This document shows, in pieces, positions 22,140-22,143 of a DNA stretch of 22,143 nucleotides. The notes below the pieces were generated by a model, which worked only from the letters and a program-made list of their open reading frames with translations, was not told the origin of the DNA and ran no database searches. A program made the translations under genes and the position numbers. Every line of letters begins with the position of its first letter. The first letter of the stretch is position 1. Source of the DNA: CAZHJA01 sp964532865 (GTDB lineage Bacteria; Patescibacteriota; Microgenomatia; UBA1406; GWC2-37-13); NCBI GenBank assembly GCA_964532865.1, contig CAZHJA010000009.1:1-22143 (forward strand), written 5' to 3'.

Positions 22140-22143
22140 CTGA

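Noticed and set aside
1..22143. CRISPR arrays, insertion sequences, attachment sites, phage or defence genes
   Set aside because: No spaced repeats, transposase or integrase motifs or inverted-repeat ends were seen; the gene content is housekeeping and envelope throughout.

Overview
The window is a densely packed, AT-rich bacterial chromosome segment. It has about 20 protein genes, one tRNA, almost no intergenic space and no mobile element, CRISPR array or other transfer signature. The gene set points to the Candidate Phyla Radiation (Patescibacteria). It includes DUF4012, DUF3048 and DUF4446 proteins, a very short IF-2, an aspartyl-tRNA synthetase without its GAD insert, a compact SecD/SecF pair and many small membrane-anchored proteins of unknown function. 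The class within the CPR cannot be fixed from this sequence alone. TGA, TAA and TAG are all used as stops and glycine is encoded by GGN, so I see no sign of the TGA-to-Gly code of Gracilibacteria/Absconditabacteria.

Layout. 1-1762 (+): the 3' part of a Nudix hydrolase, then a CCA-adding-type tRNA nucleotidyltransferase. 1769-2596 (-): a KsgA/Dim1-type methyltransferase, convergent with the previous gene. 2657-7242 (-): a tightly overlapping operon, in transcription order DUF3048 protein, HTH/nucleotidyltransferase-like protein, SecD, SecF, MBL-fold hydrolase. 7281-7727 (-): DUF4446 protein, divergent from a small membrane protein (7782-8084, +). 8077-9083 (-): nucleotidylyltransferase and 2H-type protein. 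9121-12160 (+): DUF4012 membrane protein and bL25. 12297-15812 (+): NusA, IF-2 and a degenerate DHH-family protein, a cut-down version of the bacterial nusA-infB cluster with no rbfA next to infB. 15825-18526 (+): RmuC and RecJ. 18611-20948 (+): AspRS and a D,D-carboxypeptidase. 20920-21978 (-): an anchored protein of unknown function. 22056-22139 (+): tRNA-Tyr(GTA).

Two signals stand out. First, no start codon here has a recognisable Shine-Dalgarno sequence. Most cluster-leading genes instead have a -10-like hexamer ending 5 to 9 bases before the start codon, several with a -35-like element at 16-17 bp. That is the geometry of leaderless transcription. Second, several enzyme families carry changes at key catalytic positions: the CCA enzyme (DxD to NxD), the KsgA-like enzyme (NLPY to SLPY), the nucleotidyltransferase-like domain in the secDF operon, the 2H protein (HxT to HIK and HLD) and the DHH protein after infB (DHH to DRH). 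The tRNA-Tyr also combines a bacterial long variable arm with a C1-G72 pair, which is the archaeal/eukaryal tyrosine identity element. All of this was read by eye; no alignments or searches were run.
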